Source of the DNA: a virus
IMG/VR virus record: IMGVR_UViG_3300025141_000826
Location: 1-22,760 of that record
Length of the DNA: 22,760 nucleotides
Reading direction: 5' to 3' (one strand)
In this document: positions 5,661 through 13,189 of the stretch, piece after piece
Numbering within the stretch: the stretch's first letter is position 1
How the letters are laid out: the number at the start of each line of letters is the position of its first letter
Made by a program: the position numbers and the translations under genes
Notes under the pieces: generated by a model
What the model was told of the DNA's origin: nothing
The model's input: only the letters and a program-made list of their open reading frames with translations
The model's database searches: none

Positions 5661-7066
5661 CCCTAGCCGGCTCCGATATCGCCCCCCTCGAAGCGGTCCA
5701 CGGACTGTGGAGAGCGGGCGTGCTCCGCTACCTGCTGCACGATGGTCAAGTCGAGGTGCGCTCACACTTCAGCGCATCACAGACACGCATCTTTGCTTGC
5801 AACATGTCGAGGCGGTGGGGGAAGAGCTGGCTAGCTTGTGTGATAGCAGTAGAGCAGGCGATTCGGCAGCCCAGGTCGCAAATCAGAATCGCCGCTCCCA
5901 CCCGCAAGATGGTCACAGCTATCACGCTTCCCCACCTCCGGGATATCATGGAGGACGCGCCGCCAGACCTAGCGCCCGAGTACAAGGTTCAAGATGCAGC
6001 CTGGGTCTTCCCTAACGGCTCAGAGATTCATGCCGCAGGCTGTGACGGAGGAGGGGCAGAGAGGCTCCGAGGCGTATCAACGGACCTGGCCATAGTGGAC
6101 GAGGCGGGCTTCGTGGATGGCCTTAGCTACGTGGTCAACGATGTCCTGCTACCACAGACCATCACAACCGGAGGCCGGCTGCTCCTCGTCTCCACTCCCC
6201 CTCGTTCACCAGCACACCCCTTCCGCAGCTACTGTGAGAGAGCAGACGCGGTGGGGAGCTACCTAAAGCGAACCATCCACGACGCCCCGCACGTTACCCC
6301 GGAGCTCGTGGAAGAATACTGCAGGGAATCAGGCGGGGTAGAGTCCACCACTTGGCGCAGGGAGTATCTCGCGGAGTTCGTAACGGACGAGGAGCGGGCG
6401 GTTATTCCAGAGTTCCAAAGGGTGGAGAAAGAGATTGTCTTGGAGGTGGAGCCGCCCCCTTACCGCGACTGCTACGTCTCTCTGGATGTTGGCTTCTACG
6501 ACTTGAGCTTCTGCGTCTTGGGCTACCTGCACTTTGACCTTGGCAAGCTTGTCATTGAGGACGAGGTGGTCCTCTCTCGCAGCACATCCCAGGACATCAA
6601 CCGGACCATCTCCGCAAAGCAGCAGGAACTCTGGGGAGAGAAGGCCCCGCTCTCTCGTATCGTGGACGCTTCGGCCATCACCATCGCGGACCTGGGAGAC
6701 GAGGGTGGGGGGTGGTGCATGGCCAGAAAGGATGACCGCATCGCGGCCTTGTCCAAGCTCCGAGTGGCTATCGCTAATCGAGAGATTCTCATCCACCCCC
6801 GTTGCTCTCAGCTCATCTCGCACCTTAGGCATGCGACATGGAACAAGAGCCGCACCAGCTACGAGAGAAGCGCCGACCACGGACACTTTGATGGTGTCGA
6901 CGCGCTTAAATACCTGATTCGCGGCGTTGACTTCACGCGCTCGCCGTACCCCGACCTCCCACCCGGAGTCACCCTAGACAACCATCACATCAACCCGGAA
7001 GCGTTGAAGACAAAGACAGACAGAAACCTCGTAAAACTAGTGAGCAGAAGGAGAAAGCAAAGATGA
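5657..7066 (+). CDS. terL: Terminase large subunit (packaging ATPase and nuclease)
   Basis: The product is 469 residues from GTG 5657 (GTGA overlap). The N-terminal ATPase shows a Walker A-like MSRRWGKS (50-57), Walker B LAIVDEA with D148/E149 (144-150), and the coupling motif LLVSTP (176-181). The C-terminal RNase H-like nuclease shows SLDVGF (D277), IVDAS (D337) and HFDGVDAL (D412, D415), which would coordinate the two metals used to cut the concatemer. The enzyme drives DNA into the prohead through the portal encoded immediately downstream and cleaves at the start and end of packaging. Length is typical (400-500). The AGGAGG directly abutting the GTG is too close to act as its own ribosome binding site. 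GAGG at 5642-5645 or coupled reinitiation is more likely. Confidence 0.94.
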   Translation: MTLAGSDIAPLEAVHGLWRAGVLRYLLHDGQVEVRSHFSASQTRIFACNMSRRWGKSWLACVIAVEQAIRQPRSQIRIAAPTRKMVTAITLPHLRDIMEDAPPDLAPEYKVQDAAWVFPNGSEIHAAGCDGGGAERLRGVSTDLAIVDEAGFVDGLSYVVNDVLLPQTITTGGRLLLVSTPPRSPAHPFRSYCERADAVGSYLKRTIHDAPHVTPELVEEYCRESGGVESTTWRREYLAEFVTDEERAVIPEFQRVEKEIVLEVEPPPYRDCYVSLDVGFYDLSFCVLGYLHFDLGKLVIEDEVVLSRSTSQDINRTISAKQQELWGEKAPLSRIVDASAITIADLGDEGGGWCMARKDDRIAALSKLRVAIANREILIHPRCSQLISHLRHATWNKSRTSYERSADHGHFDGVDALKYLIRGVDFTRSPYPDLPPGVTLDNHHINPEALKTKTDRNLVKLVSRRRKQR

Positions 7067-9132
7067 GCATTTATTGGGCAGCAGAGCCGGCGGATAAACT
7101 GGCCTCCGAAGTGGTGGAACGCTTCAAGGACTATCACCAAACCATGGAAGGCTCTGGCCGTATGGGGGTCTGGCAAGCCGCCGCCCGGCGGTACTATGGC
7201 CAGGACTCAGACGGGGGCTACGCTCGCTCTTCGGCTGTGAGCTTTGGAGGGGAACAGGGGGAGCTTGCCTTGCTGCAGGTGAACCACTTCCGCTCACTTA
7301 TCCAGTCCATCTTAGCAATGACCACGGCCCAGCGTCCCGCCTTCGAGGCAACCCCAATCAACGACGACTGGGAAGCCTCGCAACAGGTGAGCCTTGCTGA
7401 GGCCGTCTGGGCTTACGAACTCGAAGAGGGCGGGGTTGAGAGGGCCTGTCATTCTGCAGCCGAGCGCTCCCAGGTCTTCGGGGAGGGCTGGGTCTTCTGC
7501 GGATGGGACGCCAACGGCGGAGAGGTTGTCGCCGTAGACCAGCCAGAGCCAGTGATAGGCGAAGACGGCATGCTCATTGAGCAGCCAGCACGGGAAATCA
7601 AGAGCGGGGAGCTCGTGGTCGAAAGCTACTCCCCCGTGGACGTAGCAAGGGACCTCGACGCCTCGTCAATCCGCGCTGCTTCTTGGTACATCCTCCGCCG
7701 AAGGACCAACCGTTGGGACCTCGCTGCCCAGTTCCCCGAGCATGCCCAAGACATCCTCAACAGTGAGAGCGTGGACGCAGCATCCGCGAACCGCCCAACC
7801 CATCGCAGCGCAACCGGAGAGAGTGACCAGTGCTTTGTGCTGGAACTCTTCCACGACCGCACCCCAGCGCTTCCAGAGGGCCGCTACGCCCTCATTTGCG
7901 GAGACGAGGTGCTCATTGACTCCGGCCTCCCCTATCCAGACCTGCCCCTGCATCCCTGCCTACCTGCGGAAGAGATGGGCGGAGCTGCAGGCTACTCGTC
8001 AAGCTGGGACCTCCTGGGCCTAAGTGAAGCCTATGACGCAATCATGAGTGGCATTCTTACCACTGCAGACGCAGGGAGTGTGCCTAACTGGATAGCCGAC
8101 AAAAAGCAGGAGGTGGAAGTCCGAGACCTAGAGGGAAGGCTGCAGCTTGTGCAGTATCGGGGGGACGGAGTAAGCCCTCCTCCCGGCGTGCTTCCTGGTC
8201 CAAAGATTGACCCTGGCCAGATTCGCTTTGCTGAACTACTGCAGCAGCTAACCCAGACCCTTAGCGGCGTTTCCTCCGTGGTCCGTGGTGACCCCGAGGC
8301 CTCGCTCAAGTCAGGGGCAGCCCTTGCTCTCGTAAGCTCAATGAGCGTGCAGCATAACAGCGCCTTCCAGCGTGCCTATGCTCACCTCCTGCAGAGCGTG
8401 GCTACTGCGGTGATTCGCAATTATGCCCGCTTCCTCTCTAGCGAAAAGATAGTGGAGATTGCGGGACGCTACGAGGCAGGGAGCGTGAAGAGCTTCACAG
8501 CGGAAGACCTCCGGCACGTCAAGCGAATCAAGGTAGAACTGGGCAACCCGCTTCTCCGAACCATGGCAGGCCGTGAGCAGATAGCCTCCATTCTCCTTGA
8601 GCGCTTCCCGAACAAGATAAGCGAAGAGCAGTACCTGCACTTCCTTAGCACTGGGCGACTAGAGGCCACCTACCGTGCTCCGAAGTCCCGCATCACCGGC
8701 CTTCGGGAAGAGGTAGACAGGCTACTGCAGGGGCTCCCGGTTCGAGCACTGGCCACGGACTACCACGTCGAGCACATCACCGAGCACAGCTCCCTCCTGG
8801 ACAAGCCCGAGGTGCGCTACAACGATGAGTTGGCCGGCCCCATCTTGGCCCACATCATGGAGCACATTCAGCTCCTGAAGAACACGGACCAGGCGCTTCT
8901 ACAGGCAACAGGGCAGCCCATCCCAGACGCAGCGATGCCGCCGCCCCCAATGCCCCCAGGACCTCCGGGACCTCCCGGGCCAATGCCCCCTCCCATGGCT
9001 GGGCCTCCCCCGGTCCCAGGAGCGGACGCTCTCCTAAACCAGCCGACTCCGGGCATGCCTAACTTGCCAAACATGCCCACTAACCCAGCAACGGGAGCGC
9101 CCGTTCCAGTACCAGGAGGAATCGCAGGATGA
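7063..9132 (+). CDS. Portal protein with collagen-like proline-rich C-terminus
   Basis: The product is 689 residues from ATG 7063 (ATGA overlap; AAGGAG upstream). It follows the large terminase and precedes the scaffold, the classic position of the portal. The size and pattern fit large podovirus portals. An N-terminal helical segment has WQAAARRYYGQD, then VNHFRSLIQSILAMTTAQRPAFEA and the clip/wing region with GEGWVFCGWD. The stem/crown part contains LLQQLTQTLSGVSSVVRGDPEASLKSGAALAL, a motif typical of portals of this type. Residues 624-689 are Pro/Gly/Met-rich with a GPPGPPGPM stretch and are probably unstructured. The portal dodecamer forms the DNA channel and docks the terminase and later the adaptor. 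Family assignment rests on pattern and context. Confidence 0.88.
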   Translation: MSIYWAAEPADKLASEVVERFKDYHQTMEGSGRMGVWQAAARRYYGQDSDGGYARSSAVSFGGEQGELALLQVNHFRSLIQSILAMTTAQRPAFEATPINDDWEASQQVSLAEAVWAYELEEGGVERACHSAAERSQVFGEGWVFCGWDANGGEVVAVDQPEPVIGEDGMLIEQPAREIKSGELVVESYSPVDVARDLDASSIRAASWYILRRRTNRWDLAAQFPEHAQDILNSESVDAASANRPTHRSATGESDQCFVLELFHDRTPALPEGRYALICGDEVLIDSGLPYPDLPLHPCLPAEEMGGAAGYSSSWDLLGLSEAYDAIMSGILTTADAGSVPNWIADKKQEVEVRDLEGRLQLVQYRGDGVSPPPGVLPGPKIDPGQIRFAELLQQLTQTLSGVSSVVRGDPEASLKSGAALALVSSMSVQHNSAFQRAYAHLLQSVATAVIRNYARFLSSEKIVEIAGRYEAGSVKSFTAEDLRHVKRIKVELGNPLLRTMAGREQIASILLERFPNKISEEQYLHFLSTGRLEATYRAPKSRITGLREEVDRLLQGLPVRALATDYHVEHITEHSSLLDKPEVRYNDELAGPILAHIMEHIQLLKNTDQALLQATGQPIPDAAMPPPPMPPGPPGPPGPMPPPMAGPPPVPGADALLNQPTPGMPNLPNMPTNPATGAPVPVPGGIAG

Positions 9133-10061
9133 GTGAAGCAGCAGCAGTAGAGGCCCCCGCCGCTGAGGCCGTGGCAGAAGTTCCATCAACACCCGAGGCT
9201 CCCATATCGGAAGCATCGGACCTCGAACTCCTCGACGGAGGAGGGGCGGAGGCAGGAGCGGAGCCGGAGCGCTTCGTGGTCAAGGTTGACGGCCAAGACG
9301 TGGAGCTAACCCTTGATGAGCTGAAGTCCGGCTATGGTCTGGAGAAGGCCAGCCGGGCAAGGTTCGACGAGGCCGCCCAGATACGCAGCGAGGCACAGAC
9401 CTTCCTTGAGGCCCGGGACCAGCTCGCGGCAATCTTCCAAGGTGACGACCTCGGAAGCCAAGCGGAGCTCCTCCGAAGGCTAAGCGGTGGGCGCTATGAC
9501 CAGCTCCTAAACCACATGGCGCAGGACGCCTTGAACTGGGAGGAGATGAGCGACGACGCGAGGAGGGCAACCACGGCGGAGAAGGAGCTGGAGTCTTATC
9601 GACGCAAAGAAGCCGAGGTAAAGCAAGGCCAGGAGGCGGAGTCCCTCAGGGTGGAGCAGGCAAAGGAGGTCGAGAGTTACAAGCGGAAGTTTACCGAAGC
9701 AATGACCGCAGCGGGAATGAAGCCAACCCCCATGGCCTTTCAGCAAATAGCCAGCGCCGTTCAGGCGTCCATGCAGGCCGGAAAGGACATTCCCCTGGAG
9801 GAGATTGTGGGCCTTGCTAACCGTGAGTTCTGGACGGATGCAGAAGCCCGCATTGGGGACCTGGAGGGAGACGCGCTATTGGGCGCACTTCCTAAGAGCC
9901 TTATAAAGCGCGTGGTCGCTGCAGAGGTCTCTAGGCTCAAGGCTTCTCGCCAGCCCATCCCCGCAACATCTCGCAGCCCCGAGCGTCACGGAGGGCCGGA
10001 CAGCAAGGTCAAGCGGCTCACCCTCAAGGAGGCCATGGAGATATCCCGAAAGCGTCGTTAA
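9129..10061 (+). CDS. Capsid scaffolding protein
   Basis: The product is 310 residues from ATG 9129 (ATGA overlap with the portal gene). The first 45 residues are Ala/Glu-rich and disordered. Residues 48-92 carry the conserved phage scaffold pattern FVVKVDGQDVELTLDELKSGY followed by a helix rich in Arg/Glu. Residues about 145-205 are a highly charged coiled coil (EKELESYRRKEAEVKQ). The C-terminal 25 residues are strongly basic (KVKRLTLKEAMEISRKRR), like the helix-turn-helix that anchors P22-type scaffold to the capsid lattice. Scaffold directs assembly of the major capsid protein into a prohead and is then released or degraded. It is the last gene before a transcription terminator and directly precedes the major capsid gene. 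Confidence 0.88.
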   Translation: MSEAAAVEAPAAEAVAEVPSTPEAPISEASDLELLDGGGAEAGAEPERFVVKVDGQDVELTLDELKSGYGLEKASRARFDEAAQIRSEAQTFLEARDQLAAIFQGDDLGSQAELLRRLSGGRYDQLLNHMAQDALNWEEMSDDARRATTAEKELESYRRKEAEVKQGQEAESLRVEQAKEVESYKRKFTEAMTAAGMKPTPMAFQQIASAVQASMQAGKDIPLEEIVGLANREFWTDAEARIGDLEGDALLGALPKSLIKRVVAAEVSRLKASRQPIPATSRSPERHGGPDSKVKRLTLKEAMEISRKRR

Positions 10062-10083
10062 ACGCTGCCATTTAGGCCAATTT

Positions 10084-10121
10084 AAGCCCCGCTCAGGTTT
10101 TTTTTGCTTGGGCGGGGTTTT
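10084..10121 (+). terminator. Rho-independent terminator after the scaffold gene
   Basis: An 11-bp stem (CCCCGCTCAGG, 10087-10097, with CTTGGGCGGGG, 10107-10117, including G-U pairs) encloses a T8-G loop and is followed by TTTT. The upstream AAG can pair with part of the T tract to lengthen the stem. It lies 23 bases after the scaffold stop and ends the long overlapping early/packaging operon. Some read-through is expected because structural genes follow on the same strand. Confidence 0.8.
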
Positions 10122-10283
10122 CCTATTGACCAGCAATTGGGGAGCACTTAGGGGTGAGAATAGAGAGACGGCGACGACTTGCTGGGAAGCGACGATAACC
10201 CCCTGGGCTCTGAACTCCGATAGCGACAATCAAGGCGACCTCAGAAACAAGTAAACACTACTTTTCTTTGGAGATTTTGAACA
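10122..10283 (+). promoter_or_regulatory. Leader of the major capsid gene with possible promoter
   Basis: This 162-base gap is the only sizeable non-coding stretch in the window. A TTGACC hexamer at 10126-10131 resembles a -35 element, but 17 bases downstream there is only TAGGGG, a poor -10, so a standard promoter is not convincing. The leader holds four copies of GCGAC (10171, 10189, 10223, 10235). It ends in an AT-rich segment with a GGAG ribosome binding site (10270-10273) 10 bases before the capsid ATG. Lying after a terminator and before the most codon-optimised gene, it should contain a strong or phage-specific promoter. Confidence 0.4.
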
Positions 10284-11528
10284 ATGGCAATCGGTGATAC
10301 GTCCACAGCGGACGGATATTTTAAGGAACTATATGGGGAGCTAGCAGACGCAGTCCCTGAGTACAGCATTCTCGCGGAGCGCGTGCCTTATGCAAAGCGT
10401 GAGCGCCTTGGAGATAGCTACCATTTCCCAGTACGCTTGCAGCGTGCCCATGGAACCACCTTCCAGGGTGGAGCAAGCAGCATGGGTGCTTTCACCCTTA
10501 ACGCTGTGCGCTCGGGGAAGATGCTTGACGCTTCGGTGTCTGGCTCCTCCTTCGTCGCGCGTGAGAGCTTCGGCTATAAGGCTGTCCTCTCGGCTTCCTC
10601 GAACAAGTCCGCCTTCGGCGACCTTTTCGATGAGGGTGTCTCGGACCTCATGAACACTGCCAGCTTCTTCCGAGAAGCTTGCATGCTTTATGGTGGAACG
10701 GACCTTGGAGAGGTTGCTAGTGAGTCCACTGTGGGCACCACGCAAACTGTGACCCTGACCGTCGCCTCTTCGGCAATGGGTCTCTGGTCTCAGATGCAGG
10801 GCGCGCTTGTTGACATCTACGCCGGCGCTGTGAAGCAGAACTCGACTGGTGCAGCTTCGGTGACTTCGGTCACTGAGAACGCTTCCAATCAGGTTGTCAT
10901 TGTGCTTGAGCTTGCCGCAGCTGGTGACGCTGCAGCAGCAGCGGACGTGCTTCTCCCTCACGGTGCGTACGGTCAGTGGTTCGCAGGAATTGATAAGATT
11001 CTCACGAACTCAGCAAGCCTCTTCGGCATTGACGCAGCAGCCAACCCACTGTGGAAGGGCAACAGCCACGCCGCAGGCTCCGCAGCCTTGACCATGGCCA
11101 AGCTTCAGAGCGCGGCTAGCAAGATTGTGCAGTCGAGCGGACCTGGGGACCTTGTGGCCTTGACCAGCGTCAAGACCTTCGAGAACCTCAACAGCGACGT
11201 GGCTGGTCTTCGTCGTTACGTTGAAGCGAGCAACACTGCAGAGCTTGGTGTCGAAGGCATCAAGTATCACTACAGTGGCGGAACCATCGAGATTCTACCT
11301 CACATCTGTGTGAAGGCCGGTGAGGCTTTCGTGGGTAGCCTTGATAACATCAAGCGTGTTGGCGCAAGCGACATCACCTTCTCCTTAGGTGTAGAGGGAC
11401 AGCAAGAGCGCTTCCTTCGTGAGCTTGCCGATGCAAGTGGTTTCGAGGTTCGCGTGATGTGGGACCAAGCCTGCATCATTCCGAAGCCTCGCGGCTGGTG
11501 CAAGATTTCGGGCATCGTCAACAGCTAG
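10284..11528 (+). CDS. Major capsid protein, HK97-like
   Basis: The product is 414 residues from ATG 10284, with GGAG upstream. Position directly after portal and scaffold, length, and sequence style fit a HK97-fold major capsid protein. An N-terminal arm leads to a helix (KELYGELADAVPEYSILAERV) and a beta-rich E-loop region (SYHFPVRLQRAHGTTFQGG). The spine helix region SDLMNTASFFREACMLYGG follows, then a Thr/Val/Ser-rich insertion (about 145-220) typical of an added beta domain, and the C-terminal P-domain with LRELADASGFEVRVMWDQACII. Codon use differs from its neighbours: all 15 arginines are CGN (mostly CGT/CGC) with no AGA or AGG, and CTT, GGT and GCT are frequent. That is the signature of very high expression. 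The protein forms the icosahedral shell. Confidence 0.9.
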   Translation: MAIGDTSTADGYFKELYGELADAVPEYSILAERVPYAKRERLGDSYHFPVRLQRAHGTTFQGGASSMGAFTLNAVRSGKMLDASVSGSSFVARESFGYKAVLSASSNKSAFGDLFDEGVSDLMNTASFFREACMLYGGTDLGEVASESTVGTTQTVTLTVASSAMGLWSQMQGALVDIYAGAVKQNSTGAASVTSVTENASNQVVIVLELAAAGDAAAAADVLLPHGAYGQWFAGIDKILTNSASLFGIDAAANPLWKGNSHAAGSAALTMAKLQSAASKIVQSSGPGDLVALTSVKTFENLNSDVAGLRRYVEASNTAELGVEGIKYHYSGGTIEILPHICVKAGEAFVGSLDNIKRVGASDITFSLGVEGQQERFLRELADASGFEVRVMWDQACIIPKPRGWCKISGIVNS

Positions 11529-11544
11529 AGCTTAGGGGGTTAGC

Positions 11545-12048
11545 GTGGCTCAGACGCTTATCACAGTCACTCATCCAGAGACGGCTCCTGAGGCCGCGCT
11601 CTCCCTTGCTCGTGCAGCATCGTCCGGCCCCCGTGAGGGGGCCAGGGCGCTTGCTGATTTCTTCCGCGCCATCACATGCGGCGTGAAGCAGGCCGCTATT
11701 ACCGTGGTGGTGGTCGAGGCAGACGAAGAGCCAGCGCAGGCAGAAGAGCCGCGCGCCGTCGCCTCCATCGAATGTAGCTCCTACTATATCAGCACAGGGG
11801 ACCGGCTGCACATTGGCCCGGTAGCCCTGGAGTGGGGCGAAGACATGCACCGCGCGAGAGCGAATGTGCTGTGCGCTGAGAACCTGGCCCGCGCCATCAA
11901 TGAGCGCGGAGCAGCAGAGGCAAGAGCGGACGGCTCTGTGGTTTACCTAGAGGCAGAAGAGCCTCTTTATTTGATGACCGAAGCGAAGAAGACCGGAGGG
12001 ATGTGTCTCTCCGCTTCTAAGCTCGAAATCCCAGGAGAAGAGATATGA
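11545..12048 (+). CDS. Virion beta-domain protein (possible capsid decoration or head protein)
   Basis: The product is 167 residues from GTG 11545, with AGGGGG at 11534-11539. The first 65 residues are Ala-rich and helical (LADFFRAITCGVKQAAITVVVV). Residues about 70-160 match a beta-domain pattern widespread in phage structural proteins: SSYYISTGDRLHIGPVALE, a loop, then AENLARAINERG, ADGSVVYLEAEEP and a final strand. Equivalent proteins usually lie next to the major capsid gene and are virion components. The exact role (decoration, head completion) is not shown by the sequence. A similar LARAIN-containing segment recurs in the tail nozzle protein (around residues 503-515). The gene overlaps the next one by ATGA. 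Confidence 0.6.
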   Translation: MAQTLITVTHPETAPEAALSLARAASSGPREGARALADFFRAITCGVKQAAITVVVVEADEEPAQAEEPRAVASIECSSYYISTGDRLHIGPVALEWGEDMHRARANVLCAENLARAINERGAAEARADGSVVYLEAEEPLYLMTEAKKTGGMCLSASKLEIPGEEI

Positions 12049-12266
12049 AGTCAGCAAAGAAGAAGGCTCTTGAGGAGATTATCTCGGAGGCCCGGAAGGC
12101 CCGCCTGGGTGATAGTTTGCCGGAAGAAGAACGCCCCGCCGCTTTCATGATTTCCATCGGCCTAGCAGAGCCAGAGATGATGGAAGAAGAGGAAGCGGAG
12201 GAGGAAGACGAAGAGGACGAAGAAGAGGAAGCGTCGAACCGCTGCTCCGTCTGTGGTGGGGAGTAG
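12045..12266 (+). CDS. Very acidic small protein with terminal CxxC
   Basis: The product is 73 residues from ATG 12045 (ATGA overlap; AGGAGAAGAG just upstream). It has three parts: a basic helix (MKSAKKKALEEIISEARKAR), a short hydrophobic middle (PAAFMISIGLAEP), and an uninterrupted acidic run (residues 47-62, only Glu, Asp and one Ala), ending CSVCGGE. I know no family for it. The acidic run could act as a charge mimic or assembly factor. The single CxxC could bind metal only if paired with another protein. The size, Shine-Dalgarno sequence and tight packing between virion genes argue that it is translated. Confidence 0.6.
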   Translation: MKSAKKKALEEIISEARKARLGDSLPEEERPAAFMISIGLAEPEMMEEEEAEEEDEEDEEEEASNRCSVCGGE

Positions 12267-12269
12267 GCC

Positions 12270-13187
12270 GTGTCCTGGACTGCGGACACCCTCCTGGCCT
12301 CAGTAAAGGTCAAGGCAGGCTGGCCGTCATCGGGTGGCTACCTAACCAACACTGAGATTCTATCGCTTGCCGATGACGAAACCCTCACCACGATTGCGCC
12401 GATTCTACGGGCTACACGTGAAGAGTATCTCGTCTCGGAAGAGGACCAAACCCTTGTTTCTGGAACCGCCCTTTACAGCATCCCCGCAAGAGCGCTTGGC
12501 TCTTCCCTTCGCGATGTTCTACTCGTCACGGGTTCGCAAACCTACAGCCTCCCAGAGATTCCGCCGGAGGAGCTGTGGCGTTATGAGACGAGCGCGGGGC
12601 CTGGCTGGCGCGCTCCTTATGGCTTTTGCTTGCAGGCCGGAAAGCTTCGTCTTTTGCCTGGCCCTGTCAGCAGTGGCGACACGCTGCGCCTGAGATATCA
12701 TCGCCGGCCCTCGCGGCTGGTCACTGTTGCCGAAGCGGGCGTCGTTAGCTCCACGGGGGCAACAACAATCACGCTCTCTGCGACGGCCCCCACGGGCTGG
12801 GGGGCCTCCGCTACGTTGGACGTTATCAGCCACCTGCCGCCCTACGACGCGGTGAGTGATGACCTGAGCGCAACGATTGTCGGCACCGGGGTTACTGTTG
12901 CAGCGGGCGTGAGTTCAAGCGTTGGGGCTGGCCACTATGTCTCCCTCAAGGAGACTACGCCAATCCCACAAATGCCCGTTGAACTGCACCCCCTCCTTGT
13001 TCTTTGCACTGCTAGGTCCTGCGCCTCTGCAGCCGGGGATATGAGGGTAGCAGGAGCCCTGCAGGCCCAGGCGATGCAGGCAGAGGACCGCGTGCGCGGC
13101 CTTCTCAAGCCCCGAGTCCTCGGGGAGCGCCCGGTAGTGATAAACCGCTATTCCGCCCTTCGTGGCGGGCGTAGGTGGGGCCGCTAG
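12270..13187 (+). CDS. Head-tail adaptor protein (P22 gp4-like role)
   Basis: The product is 305 residues from GTG 12270, with GGGGAG (12257-12262) upstream. N-terminal helices (ADTLLASVKVKAGWPSSG, TEILSLADDETLTTIAPILR) are followed by a beta-rich core with SGTALYSIPARALGSSLRDVLLV, a strand-rich AGKLRLLPGPVSSGDTLRLR with YHRRPSRL, and a C-terminal helical tail (LHPLLVLCTARSCASAAG). The GDTLRLRYHRRPS segment is characteristic of podovirus adaptor/tail tubular A-like proteins. An inserted Ser/Thr/Val-rich beta segment sits at about 150-215. The adaptor ring closes the portal after packaging and receives the tail nozzle encoded immediately downstream. The role is inferred from pattern and gene order. 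Confidence 0.68.
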   Translation: MSWTADTLLASVKVKAGWPSSGGYLTNTEILSLADDETLTTIAPILRATREEYLVSEEDQTLVSGTALYSIPARALGSSLRDVLLVTGSQTYSLPEIPPEELWRYETSAGPGWRAPYGFCLQAGKLRLLPGPVSSGDTLRLRYHRRPSRLVTVAEAGVVSSTGATTITLSATAPTGWGASATLDVISHLPPYDAVSDDLSATIVGTGVTVAAGVSSSVGAGHYVSLKETTPIPQMPVELHPLLVLCTARSCASAAGDMRVAGALQAQAMQAEDRVRGLLKPRVLGERPVVINRYSALRGGRRWGR

Positions 13188-13189
13188 TC

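Noticed and set aside
10126-10154. Standard sigma-70 promoter (TTGACC and TAGGGG) before the capsid gene
   Set aside because: The -10 matches the consensus at only two positions, so it is kept only as part of a tentative regulatory region.
10341-10961. 206-codon minus-strand frame inside the capsid gene
   Set aside because: It is a shadow of the strongly biased capsid codons; its product is His/Arg/Ser-rich and motif-free.
12178-12234. Purine-rich tract as a possible triplex or regulatory DNA element
   Set aside because: It is fully explained by the Glu/Asp codons of the acidic protein and is regularly interrupted by C.
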